This document shows positions 7,064 through 13,924 of a stretch of DNA of 13,924 nt, piece by piece. This stretch comes from Balneolales bacterium (lineage in GTDB: Bacteria; Bacteroidota; Rhodothermia; Balneolales; Natronogracilivirgulaceae). The notes beneath the pieces are model-generated. The model was not told the DNA's origin. It did no database searches and worked only from the letters and a program-made list of their open reading frames with translations. Position 1 is the stretch's first letter, and every line of letters starts with the position of its first letter. Position numbers and translations under genes: made by a program. The stretch spans positions 1 to 13,924 of the forward strand of contig SLQC01000369.1 of the NCBI GenBank assembly GCA_007131625.1. Direction: 5' to 3'.

Positions 7064-8171
7064 TATCCAGCATGATCTGGTCATACCGTGATATATGCCT
7101 GGTCCAGTCCAACTGAAGATTTATCGATTGAAGGGTTTCCAGCGGGAGCCTTTTGTTATGCCCGTCCAGCAGACTTTTCATCTTTCGAAACAGATCGGTT
7201 TCATCGTCATAGAAAACCGGGCCATGAAGGAGTGGATCGTGAAGAGTTTTCGGTATCAATTCGGGATAGGTCAGTTTTCTGGGAAGCACAGGATGGCATC
7301 CGCAATAGACCGCTTCCATGATGGCTGTGCAGAAAAATTCATGCATCGCTGTTGATACCACGAAATCGCCTTTCTGAAGCAAGTTGCCGTACTGTTGGCT
7401 GTCCTCGACAAAACCGTAGTGAAGAATTCGACTTCCGTAACGTTTCCAGGCTTGTTCAAAACGCTCGGACTCTTCGTGCTGAGGATCCCCTGCCAGAATC
7501 AGGTCGAAAACGCATTCGGAATCGTCCAGCTTGTCGATCACCCGAAAAAACTTTTCCGGATCTTTGTCGAAAGACCAGCGCTGGTTCCAGACGATCACAG
7601 GTCGATCGTTCGGACTCCGTTTTTTGCGCTTCTCGATCGCTATGTCAAATATTTTCAGGTCAAGCCCGGGATACAGCAGATCCGACTTTGTCGCTATTCT
7701 TGCAATAGACTCCGACTGATGATAATCCGGAAACTGCACCAGAAACCCTGGCAGCGCATCAAGAAAGGTTTTCTTGTGAAATTCAGAGTTGAAAAAGACA
7801 TAATCGGCGGCAAGAACACTCAAGTAATTAATATAACAATAAGTGGTGTCACGCTCCTCGGAACCCGGAACAGGTTGTGTAAGCTGATTTTCGTGCATGT
7901 AGAGCACAATCGGGGTATTGGCAAACCGTGGATTCGTGAGTGCAATAAAAGCCGGCAAATTGGTCATGCTGCTGGCAAGAACCAGGTCGATTTTCTCCGG
8001 AATAGCCTGTGTTTTTTCGGCAAGTGTAACCGAACCACCGCTCATTCGCCATTTCCAGAAACTGCCTTTCATAGTTACAGTATAAATTTTATGGCTGGAA
8101 TGTTTGCGCAGTCCGTCGATAAAAGCTCTGTGAGAACCGCCTAAAAACGGTTCCACCAGTAATATATTCAT
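7026..8171 (-). CDS. DUF3524 glycosyltransferase, homologue of tRNA-queuosine mannosyltransferase (QTMAN/GTDC1)
   Basis: This 381-residue protein has the DUF3524 N-terminal domain followed by a GT4-like (GT-B) glycosyltransferase domain. In vertebrates the family member GTDC1/QTMAN transfers mannose to queuosine-34 of tRNA-Asp, so the bacterial protein is inferred to glycosylate queuosine in tRNA. Family signatures are EPFLGGSH (7-14), FWKWRM (38-43), MHENQL (92-97), WNQRWSFDKDPEKF (195-208) and STAMHEFFCTAIMEA (273-287). The last carries the nucleotide-sugar binding acidic residue expected of GT4 enzymes. I chose the ATG at 8171 because conserved sequence begins at residue 2; an upstream in-frame start would only add unrelated residues. 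Its 3' end overlaps dnaB by 38 bases on the opposite strand. It lies 105 bases downstream of glgC with a possible promoter of its own. No queuosine synthesis gene is in the window. Confidence 0.87.
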   Translation of the reverse strand: MNILLVEPFLGGSHRAFIDGLRKHSSHKIYTVTMKGSFWKWRMSGGSVTLAEKTQAIPEKIDLVLASSMTNLPAFIALTNPRFANTPIVLYMHENQLTQPVPGSEERDTTYCYINYLSVLAADYVFFNSEFHKKTFLDALPGFLVQFPDYHQSESIARIATKSDLLYPGLDLKIFDIAIEKRKKRSPNDRPVIVWNQRWSFDKDPEKFFRVIDKLDDSECVFDLILAGDPQHEESERFEQAWKRYGSRILHYGFVEDSQQYGNLLQKGDFVVSTAMHEFFCTAIMEAVYCGCHPVLPRKLTYPELIPKTLHDPLLHGPVFYDDETDLFRKMKSLLDGHNKRLPLETLQSINLQLDWTRHISRYDQIMLDIKTDYPRRQTEK

Positions 8172-8252
8172 GAACGAGTAGGTTACATGATGCCAATAAT
8201 CGTCACATTCAACCACTTGCCGAATTAGTTGTAGCGAAATAAATTATCAGCA

Positions 8253-8260
8253 CAAACTTA
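8253..8260 (-). promoter_or_regulatory. Candidate Bacteroidota-type -7 promoter element for the DUF3524 glycosyltransferase
   Basis: Read on the minus strand this is TAAGTTTG, an exact TAnnTTTG match. It lies 82 bases upstream of the glycosyltransferase ATG, inside the 105-base gap after glgC. No convincing TTTG partner is seen upstream. It would allow expression independent of the glg operon; read-through from glgC is also possible. Confidence 0.33.
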
Positions 8261-8276
8261 AGTGTCTGCATGCCAT

Positions 8277-9548
8277 TTAGATGGACATACCATCTTTCAA
8301 AATTCCGTTTTTTTCGATAACGACGATTCCGTCGATGATTTGGAAGTACTCGTTTTCGGTATTTTCCAGATGGTCTCCACCGATGATGCGTACATTGTTG
8401 CCTATCCGGGCGTTTTTATCGACAATGGCATGTTCGATATGACAACTATGCCCAATTCCCGGAGGCGGTACATCTGAAGAATGATCCCGGTTCAATTCCA
8501 TTGTCGGGTAACTATCCATCCCCATCAGGATGCTGTTCTTTATCACAGTATTTTTCCCGATACGAGACCGGATACCGATAACTGATCTGATAATTTTATC
8601 GGCTTCAATGATACCCCCCTCCGACATCAGCGTACTTTCCATTTGGGTACCGAAAATTTTGGAGGGCGGCAGCAACCGTGGTCGCGTGAAAATCTTTTTC
8701 TCCGGATCATGCAAATTGAATTTCGGAAGCGGGTCAGTCAATTCGAGATTGGCCTCATAGAATGATCGTATGGTCCCGATGTCGGTCCAGTAGCCTGTGT
8801 ATTTATAGCTGGAAACGATGCTATCTGATGAGATCGCTCTGGGGATGATCTCTTTGCCGAAATCAATGGCATCAGGATTCTCAAGGATTAGCGCCTCCAA
8901 CACTGCCATATCGAAAATATAGATCCCCATAGAGGCGAGATACTGCTTGCCCTCCGCCAAGGCTTCAGTGGGCACATCAGATTTCCAGTCAGCTAATTCG
9001 TCGGCGGATGGTTTCTCAATAAAATCAGTGATCAATCCCCGGCTGTCGGTTTTCATAATTCCGAAGTCTGTGGCTTCTTCAGCAGAGACAGGAATAGTAC
9101 CAATGGTGAGTTTGGCACCGGATTCAAGATGTGTCTCCATCATTTTCCGGTAATCCATCTGATAGAGCTGATCGCCCGAAAGAATCAGGATGTACTTCAC
9201 CTGAATATTGCGCAGATGACCGAATGTCTGTCGGACCGCATCGGCGGTACCCTGAAACCATTGATGGGAACTGGGGGTCTGTTCGGCTGCCAGGATATCC
9301 ACAAAACCGCTGGAAAATGGATCAAAATGATAAGTGTTTTTGATATGCTGATTCAACGAAGCCGAATTGTATTGGGTAAGGACAAATATTTTTCGAACAT
9401 TAGAATGCAAGCAGTTGGAAATAGGGATATCCACCAGCCGGTACTTGCCTCCAATCGGAACGGCCGGCTTCGACCTTCCCTTTGTTAGTGGATAGAGTCT
9501 TGTTCCTGCCCCACCTCCCATAATAACGGCAATCGTTGAGTTCATCAT
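8277..9548 (-). CDS. glgC: Glucose-1-phosphate adenylyltransferase (ADP-glucose pyrophosphorylase)
   Basis: GlgC makes ADP-glucose and pyrophosphate from ATP and glucose-1-phosphate, the committed step of bacterial glycogen synthesis in the cytoplasm. The 423-residue protein is normal length. The nucleotidyltransferase signature GGGAGTRLYPLT is at 11-22 and SKPAVPIGGKYRLVDIPISN at 26-45. Other conserved blocks are FQGTADAV (98-105), SGDQLYQMDY (124-133, D126 at the catalytic metal site), IEKP (177-180) and YTGYWTDIGT (250-259). The C-terminal third is a left-handed beta-helix-type domain with hexapeptide-like periodicity. Translation starts at the first of two adjacent ATGs (9548), seven bases after an AGGAGG. 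That start overlaps the glgA TGA by four bases (ATGA), so the two genes are coupled. Confidence 0.96.
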   Translation of the reverse strand: MMNSTIAVIMGGGAGTRLYPLTKGRSKPAVPIGGKYRLVDIPISNCLHSNVRKIFVLTQYNSASLNQHIKNTYHFDPFSSGFVDILAAEQTPSSHQWFQGTADAVRQTFGHLRNIQVKYILILSGDQLYQMDYRKMMETHLESGAKLTIGTIPVSAEEATDFGIMKTDSRGLITDFIEKPSADELADWKSDVPTEALAEGKQYLASMGIYIFDMAVLEALILENPDAIDFGKEIIPRAISSDSIVSSYKYTGYWTDIGTIRSFYEANLELTDPLPKFNLHDPEKKIFTRPRLLPPSKIFGTQMESTLMSEGGIIEADKIIRSVIGIRSRIGKNTVIKNSILMGMDSYPTMELNRDHSSDVPPPGIGHSCHIEHAIVDKNARIGNNVRIIGGDHLENTENEYFQIIDGIVVIEKNGILKDGMSI

Positions 9549-10993
9549 GGTAAGCCCTCCTTGATTAGTGCTTGGTACATTAGCTGATACTGCCTTGCAG
9601 AATTATGCCAGGAAAAATCCCTGTTCATTGCCCGCTCTTGAAGCTTGTGCAGCAAATGTGGATCAGAATAGAGCGTTAATGCTCGTTGTAGAGCGTAATA
9701 TGCTTCGTCAAGATTGAAATGGTCGAAACGGATGCCGTAACCATTTTGCCTGGAGTAATCGATGACAGTGTCTTTTAGTCCGCCTACACTCCTGACAATC
9801 GGTATAGTACCGTACCGCAAAGCATACATTTGATTGAGTCCGCAAGGTTCCACCCGCGACGGCATGAGAAGAAAATCACTGCCGGCATAAAGCCGGTGCG
9901 CCAGTTTTTCATTATAAGACAGCGATATGCCAATATAATCCGGATAGTCCTGCTTCATGAAATTCAGCCGCATATGCAACTGCGTTTCGCCGGTTCCCAG
10001 GATTATAAAATTTCCTTTAAGACCGGTCTCCAGAAATCGAGTAATGAGATCCGGCAACAGATCAGCCCCCTTCTCACCGACAAGCCGGCCAATGAAAGTA
10101 AACAGCGGAAGATCGGGGCTTAAATTAAAATGATCGCACAGCCATTCCTTGTTTTTCTCTTTTCCTTCAGTGACGTTTTTGTGATCATAATTTTTTGTGA
10201 GATGCAGATCGGTGGCTGGATCCCAGACGTCGGTGTCGATACCATTGACAATGCCCAGTGATTTCCCGTTTTCAAAAGTCAGCAGTGACTCAAGTCCCTT
10301 GCTGTAGTGCTGCAACTCGTGCAGATAAGACTCCGAAACGGTAGTTATTCGCCAGGATGTGCGGATTCCGGCTGACAAAGTATTGAGTCGGTTATTCCAA
10401 TAGAGAAAACCCTCTCTTTCAGGATTGACTTTTGGTAACAGCGAACGTTTTTCAGGTTCGTAGATTCCCTGATATTGTCCGTTGTGAATGGTTAGCACTG
10501 ATGGCTTTCCCGCAAATTCATGATAAGCCGGCGAACTTGTCATAAAAAAAGGAATTAGCGCTGTATGATGGTCATGACAGTGAATGATATCAGGCTTTTT
10601 GCTGAACGACTTGAACCAATCCAGTACGGCCACCTGAAACGAGACAAATCTTTCAAAATCGTCCCAATAAAGGAAATCGCTGTTGGGATCTATGTAGATG
10701 CCGGGTCGGTCCAGCCTTCCGGGTATATCGACCAGGTAAACCGGGAAACCGAGTACATCCCCCTGCTCTTTCAGAACCCGATACCGAAAACGTTCGTTTC
10801 CAATGCGGGTGAAGCCCTCATGAACAACCTCCAACTGATGATTGCGAACCCATTCGATGTCGAAATGCGGCATGACGACCCATGACTCTACTCCAAATTG
10901 CTGCAAATACTTGGGCAACGAGCCGACAACATCGGCAAGCCCGCCGGCTTTGGCAACCGGATAACATTCGAAACTGATATGAACAACCTGCAT
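9545..10993 (-). CDS. glgA: Glycogen synthase (ADP-glucose type, GT5)
   Basis: GlgA extends alpha-1,4-glucan chains using ADP-glucose, the product of GlgC. The protein is 482 residues, close to the E. coli enzyme (477). The N-terminal ADP-glucose binding motif KAGGLADVVGSLPK begins at K15. The C-terminal GT-B half contains GRLVGEKGADLL and the acceptor/donor segment PSRVEPCGLNQMYALRYG followed by VRSVGGLKDTV, both characteristic of bacterial glycogen and starch synthases. The ATG at 10993 is preferred, since the conserved sequence MQVVHISFECYPVAKAGG starts there; an in-frame TTG two codons upstream is less likely. It is the first gene of a glgA-glgC operon, transcribed divergently from the ABC exporter genes. 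No branching or debranching enzyme gene is in the window. Confidence 0.96.
   Translation of the reverse strand: MQVVHISFECYPVAKAGGLADVVGSLPKYLQQFGVESWVVMPHFDIEWVRNHQLEVVHEGFTRIGNERFRYRVLKEQGDVLGFPVYLVDIPGRLDRPGIYIDPNSDFLYWDDFERFVSFQVAVLDWFKSFSKKPDIIHCHDHHTALIPFFMTSSPAYHEFAGKPSVLTIHNGQYQGIYEPEKRSLLPKVNPEREGFLYWNNRLNTLSAGIRTSWRITTVSESYLHELQHYSKGLESLLTFENGKSLGIVNGIDTDVWDPATDLHLTKNYDHKNVTEGKEKNKEWLCDHFNLSPDLPLFTFIGRLVGEKGADLLPDLITRFLETGLKGNFIILGTGETQLHMRLNFMKQDYPDYIGISLSYNEKLAHRLYAGSDFLLMPSRVEPCGLNQMYALRYGTIPIVRSVGGLKDTVIDYSRQNGYGIRFDHFNLDEAYYALQRALTLYSDPHLLHKLQERAMNRDFSWHNSARQYQLMYQALIKEGLP
9556..9561 (-). promoter_or_regulatory. Strong Shine-Dalgarno sequence for glgC
   Basis: Minus-strand AGGAGG (within AAGGAGGG) lies inside the last glgA codons, seven bases from the first glgC ATG. 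The spacing favours that ATG over the second, ten bases away. It stands out because nearly all other starts in the window lack a recognisable Shine-Dalgarno sequence. Confidence 0.7.
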
Positions 10994-11362
10994 GTGCAAC
11001 TTACCTGCAAAGAATTTTGTATGTACACGCGACCGCCCATATTTCGAACCGGTCGTGACTTATACCAGTAAAACATCACACCGTAATGTGACGTTCAATA
11101 TGGAAATTTACAGGTATATAAGAATTTCATTAGCTATCATACAAACTTTATTTTTCAGATATTCCTTTTCCTGAAACACCCTTGTTGAGATTTCAGCCCA
11201 AACGAGCATGAAGGAAACTCTTGAGTGCTCCATTTGACCCGGGAAACACCAACCCGAAATTCAACAGTTGAGGATTTATACCCTGATATTTCGCTTACGT
11301 GTTTCAGTGAGCTTTTTACATTATGAATCAGAACATTTTAATCACTGGAAAATCAACTTGCA
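10994..11362. other. Divergent intergenic region between glgA and the ABC exporter
   Basis: This stretch of about 369 bases must hold promoters for both glgA (minus) and the exporter (plus), but I find no exact TAnnTTTG match on either strand. A weak minus-strand candidate is a TTTG around 11144 followed 21 bases later by TATATACC. The hexamer TTTCAG and its complement CTGAAA can pair across 11153-11158 and 11171-11176, and TTTCAG recurs twice further on. A short palindrome ACTCTTGAGT lies near 11220. None is strong enough to name as an operator. No coding potential is seen. Confidence 0.6.
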
Positions 11363-12277
11363 ATGGATACGATTTCTAAGACAGATCCCATCGTAGAGTT
11401 TGAAAACGTGGCCAAATTGTTTGGTGAACTCCGGGCAGTTGACAATGTCTCATTCGAAGTTAATCAAAGCCACATTTTCGGCCTGCTTGGTCCTAACGGT
11501 GCTGGAAAGACCACTTCAATTCGTATGCTTACACACATCCTTGCTCCCGATGCCGGAACTATTCGTCTCAACGGTAGACAGGTCGGATCCGAAACACAGC
11601 GGTTGCTTGGCTATCTCCCAGAGGAACGTGGACTTTACAAGAAGATGAAGGTCGGTGAACAGTTGGTTTACCTCTGTCGATTGCGTGGGATGACGCGAAA
11701 GGACGCAGAAAAAAGCATACGATACTGGCTGGGCCGATTCAGCGCGGAAGACTGGGTCGGCATGGAGGTGTCAGAACTGTCAAAGGGCATGCAGCAGAAA
11801 ATTCAGTTTGTGGCAACTGTTGCCCATGATCCCGATTGCCTTATATTTGACGAGCCATTCAGCGGACTGGATCCCATTAACAGCGAGATGCTCAAAGAGG
11901 TGATTCTGGAACTCAGAAATGCCGGAAAAACCATATTATTTGCCACTCACCGGATGGAGCAGGTCGAGCAGCTCTGTGACTATATTGCACTGTTTCACAA
12001 AGGCAAACTGATCCTGAGTGGAGAATTGTCGAAAATTCGGGCATCCTACGGAAAAAACAGCATCCGTATGCGATTTGCTGGTGACAATTCCTTTTTGGAA
12101 AAGCTGAAAAACATACGGATCAACAATCGTTCCACACATTTCGCCGAATTCCGGCTACTGGATGGGGCTGATGACCAGGATATCCTCAAAGAATCCCTAA
12201 AACATGTCCGTGTTCTTTCTTTTGAATATATCGAACCCGGTTTGCAGGAAATTTTCATTGATTCGGTGTCACAATAA
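11363..12277 (+). CDS. ABC transporter ATP-binding protein, NatA-like
   Basis: This 304-residue cytoplasmic ATPase would power the membrane protein encoded next to it. Walker A is GPNGAGKTT (43-51), the Q-loop region is YLPEERGLY (84-92), the signature is LSKGMQQ (139-145), Walker B is CLIFDEP (159-165) and the H-loop histidine is H196 in ATHRMEQ. The LSKGMQQK form of the signature and the C-terminal extension beyond residue 215 are typical of the DRA/NatA-type ATPases that pair with ABC-2 permeases. The domain begins at residue 11 (VEFENVAKLFG), consistent with the ATG at 11363, though no Shine-Dalgarno sequence is visible. The permease starts 10 bases after its TAA, so the two form an operon. 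In the NatAB family the substrate can be sodium or other exported compounds; nothing here fixes it. Confidence 0.93.
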   Translation: MDTISKTDPIVEFENVAKLFGELRAVDNVSFEVNQSHIFGLLGPNGAGKTTSIRMLTHILAPDAGTIRLNGRQVGSETQRLLGYLPEERGLYKKMKVGEQLVYLCRLRGMTRKDAEKSIRYWLGRFSAEDWVGMEVSELSKGMQQKIQFVATVAHDPDCLIFDEPFSGLDPINSEMLKEVILELRNAGKTILFATHRMEQVEQLCDYIALFHKGKLILSGELSKIRASYGKNSIRMRFAGDNSFLEKLKNIRINNRSTHFAEFRLLDGADDQDILKESLKHVRVLSFEYIEPGLQEIFIDSVSQ

Positions 12278-12287
12278 CAGGTTTATT

Positions 12288-13547
12288 ATGCTGAACAAAC
12301 AAAATTTGCTACTGATCATTCAAAGGGAATACCTTACCCGGTTGAAGAGCAAAATCTTTATAGTTTCGACTATTCTTGCGCCAATAATCATGATTCTGCT
12401 TCTTGTGCTTCCTATAATGATCCAGTCGATGTCAGGAGACCGCATCCGACAATATCATGTTTATGATGAAACCGGAGTCGTAGGTCATAAACTGGCTGAA
12501 TCTGACTCCATTTACTACCAGATAACCGGTCAGACACCAGGGGAACTCCGGGAGAAACTTCTTCTTGGTTCTGTTGAAGGGTATATCGTCATTCCACACG
12601 AAATACTTGACGGTATGGGAATACCGGCTTTTTATCACGATGGAAGCGCCGGTATTACAGTCATCTCCCGCATCCGATCCGACTTACAGAGTGCTATTCA
12701 GGATATCCGGCTCGACCGGCTCGAAGCGTCTGAAGAATTGCGCGCCGTTCTGGCCGACCGTTTCACCGTGAACAATTTCACTGTTTCTGAATCGGGTGAA
12801 GAGACGGAAAGCAGCGGATTGTATGCGCTCATCGGATTTGTCATGGGTTTTATCATCTATGGTGCCATGATCGGATATGGTGCCATTATAATGCGCAGTG
12901 TGATGGAAGAAAAAACCAGCCGAATCGTAGAGGTGATCGCATCTGCAGTCCGACCGCTGGATCTGCTGATGGGCAAGGTGATCGGTGTCGCTCTGCTGGG
13001 ACTAACCCAGTTCGGGATATGGGCGCTAGCCGGATCTGCACTGATGGTTTCGGCTGCCCCGGTCGCGCTCATGTTTTCATCCGGTAATGGTGAGGCAGTC
13101 GAGATGGCAGCCAGTTTTCCGGTTCTCGGGCCGATGGTTTGGATCAGTTTTATACTCTTTTTTCTGCTCGGTTTTTTGATTTATAGCTCCCTGTTTGCTG
13201 CGGTCGGTTCGGCGGTGGATCAGGAGTCGGACAGCCAGCAGCTACAGCTTCCGATTATCATGCTGATCATCATTCCAATTCTGTTTTTATTTCCTGTGTC
13301 CGACGACCCGACCTCTACCCTTGCAATATCCCTGTCAATGGTGCCTTTTTTTGCTCCCATACTGATGCCGGTGCGGATGGCCGTTATCTCGGTGCCTTTC
13401 TGGCAGTTTGCCGTAACCATCTTGCTGATGGTATTGACTTTTCTGCTGCTAATATGGCTTAGTTCCCGGATTTATAGAACCGGGATACTTATGTATGGTA
13501 AAAAAGCCAGCTTAAAAGAGCTGTGGCGATGGGTGCGGCAAAGTTAA
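12288..13547 (+). CDS. ABC-2 family transporter permease, NatB-like
   Basis: This 419-residue membrane protein is the permease partner of the upstream ATPase. It has one N-terminal membrane segment (about residues 23-46), a large probably extracytoplasmic domain (about 47-172), then a cluster of about five or six further membrane segments to residue 395. This is the layout of the ABC2_membrane_3/NatB group. The segment VMEEKTSRIVEVIASAVRP (about 202-220), just after the second membrane span, is the characteristic cytoplasmic coupling motif of NatB-type exporters. I place the start at the ATG at 12288 (MLNKQNLLLIIQREYLTRLK), 10 bases after the ATPase stop. The frame is open further upstream to 12204, but that would overlap the ATPase gene and add a non-conserved leader. 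Substrate unknown; sodium or other ion or toxic-compound efflux is possible. Confidence 0.9.
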   Translation: MLNKQNLLLIIQREYLTRLKSKIFIVSTILAPIIMILLLVLPIMIQSMSGDRIRQYHVYDETGVVGHKLAESDSIYYQITGQTPGELREKLLLGSVEGYIVIPHEILDGMGIPAFYHDGSAGITVISRIRSDLQSAIQDIRLDRLEASEELRAVLADRFTVNNFTVSESGEETESSGLYALIGFVMGFIIYGAMIGYGAIIMRSVMEEKTSRIVEVIASAVRPLDLLMGKVIGVALLGLTQFGIWALAGSALMVSAAPVALMFSSGNGEAVEMAASFPVLGPMVWISFILFFLLGFLIYSSLFAAVGSAVDQESDSQQLQLPIIMLIIIPILFLFPVSDDPTSTLAISLSMVPFFAPILMPVRMAVISVPFWQFAVTILLMVLTFLLLIWLSSRIYRTGILMYGKKASLKELWRWVRQS

Positions 13548-13556
13548 CCCTCCGAA

Positions 13557-13593
13557 TCAATTCAGGCTGATCGGGTCAATTCAGGCTGATCGG
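13557..13593. repeat. 18-bp perfect tandem duplication at the 3' end of a small gene
   Basis: The 18-mer starting TCAATTCAGG and ending CTGATCGG occurs at 13557-13574 and again, perfectly, at 13576-13593, with one base between (period 19). On the minus strand the second copy encodes the last residues and the TGA of the small unknown gene, so the duplication copies that gene's 3' end just beyond its stop. In the 28-base gap to the convergent permease gene, CCGA-A-TCA and TGATCGG could form a weak hairpin (13552-13574). Confidence 0.9.
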
Positions 13594-13839
13594 ATTGTTG
13601 AATGCGATTTCGGCAAGATCATAACGGGATTTGTTGACAATCCGTTTTCGGGCTATCTCATGTGTGGTGCGATGCAGGAACATGAACATTACACCATCCC
13701 GGTTAAATCCACTCTCAATCAGTTGGTTCATTGTTGAACGAAATATCTGGTAGTTATGGTCATGCAGCACGTCGTTGACCCATGCCTCGATTATCTCTTC
13801 CCGTTTGGACTTTGGAGGTAATTTAATAATGTAATTCAT
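13576..13839 (-). CDS. Small protein of unknown function
   Basis: I do not recognise this 87-residue protein. It has no signal peptide or membrane segment; composition is mixed charged and aromatic, with a probable helical pattern (for example KSKREEIIEAWVNDVLHD, then FRSTMNQLIESGF). It has codon use like the neighbours, supporting a real gene. The ATG at 13839 is chosen. An alternative GTG at 13863 would add eight residues and overlap the upstream TAG by one base (TAGTG), matching the coupling style elsewhere in the window. It converges on the NatB-like permease gene with a 28-base gap. The minus-strand gene upstream may form an operon with it. Its stop codon lies inside an 18-bp direct repeat. 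Confidence 0.6.
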   Translation of the reverse strand: MNYIIKLPPKSKREEIIEAWVNDVLHDHNYQIFRSTMNQLIESGFNRDGVMFMFLHRTTHEIARKRIVNKSRYDLAEIAFNNPISLN

Positions 13840-13862
13840 AACCTTAAGATGATAAAAGAGCA

Positions 13863-13924
13863 CTATTCCGCCGTTAACATTTCCTTTATTCTTTCCAATA
13901 TACGAATATCATACTCATGTAACA
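13863..13924 (-). CDS. C-terminal fragment of an unidentified minus-strand gene (5' end outside window)
   Basis: On the minus strand, one frame is open from the window edge to a TAG at 13863-13865, giving the last 19 residues, LHEYDIRILERIKEMLTAE. The amphipathic, charged helix-like sequence looks like the end of a real protein, and the stop sits 23 bases before the ATG of the small gene downstream (or overlaps its GTG). The fragment is too short to assign a family. Confidence 0.5.
   Translation of the reverse strand, partial: LHEYDIRILERIKEMLTAE

Noticed and set aside
7395..8144. 249-codon plus-strand open frame
   Set aside because: It is antisense to the DUF3524 glycosyltransferase, which has clear family motifs throughout; it is a shadow frame.
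11153..11308. Recurrent TTTCAG/CTGAAA hexamers in the glgA-exporter gap
   Set aside because: Short, irregularly spaced and AT-rich; recurrence by chance is likely, so no operator is called.
12204..12287. Upstream in-frame start for the NatB-like permease
   Set aside because: It would overlap the ATPase gene by 74 bases and add a leader unlike the family; the ATG at 12288 fits the conserved N-terminus and spacing.
1..13924. Defence island, mobile element or biosynthetic system
   Set aside because: No transposase, integrase, CRISPR repeat, toxin-antitoxin pair, restriction enzyme or synthase was found; the recognised genes are housekeeping or common transport genes.

Overview
The window is a piece of chromosome from a bacterium of the Bacteroidota/Rhodothermota/Balneolota type. 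That assignment is inferred from three things: two intergenic matches to the TAnnTTTG promoter element used in this lineage, start codons that mostly lack Shine-Dalgarno sequences, and protein families of that flavour (a short NuoG and a DUF3524 glycosyltransferase). No rRNA, tRNA, transposase, phage gene or CRISPR array is visible. The content is mostly housekeeping, and I did not find a multi-gene defence or mobile system.

Layout. Positions 1-5194 (+) hold the end of nuoF, then nuoG, nuoH, a MtaB-type tRNA methylthiotransferase and a family-4-like uracil-DNA glycosylase. nuoG/nuoH and nuoH/mtaB each share one base, so respiratory complex I genes run directly into a tRNA-modification gene and nuoI does not follow nuoH. 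Positions 5195-5512 are intergenic, with a 24-bp tandem repeat, a possible terminator hairpin and a candidate promoter. The replicative helicase gene dnaB (5513-7063, +) follows. It overlaps tail-to-tail with a minus-strand DUF3524 glycosyltransferase (7026-8171), homologous to the queuosine-tRNA mannosyltransferase family. Minus-strand glgA and glgC (10993 down to 8277) form a tightly coupled glycogen-synthesis operon. After a 369-bp divergent intergenic region, a plus-strand ABC-2 exporter pair of NatA/NatB type lies at 11363-13547. A small minus-strand unknown gene and the tail of another gene close the window.

How the genes relate. NuoF, NuoG and NuoH are subunits of NADH:quinone oxidoreductase. 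GlgC makes ADP-glucose, which GlgA polymerises into glycogen. MtaB (position 37) and the queuosine mannosyltransferase homologue (position 34) both act on tRNA anticodon loops but sit in separate transcription units. The glycosylase and DnaB are DNA repair and replication proteins.

Points most worth a second look: the glycosylase keeps only one of the four family-4 Fe-S cysteines; a tandem repeat begins at its stop codon and encodes a periodic 27-residue peptide; a bacterial QTMAN-like gene overlaps dnaB antisense; and an A10 slippery tract of lysine codons sits at the start of mtaB.
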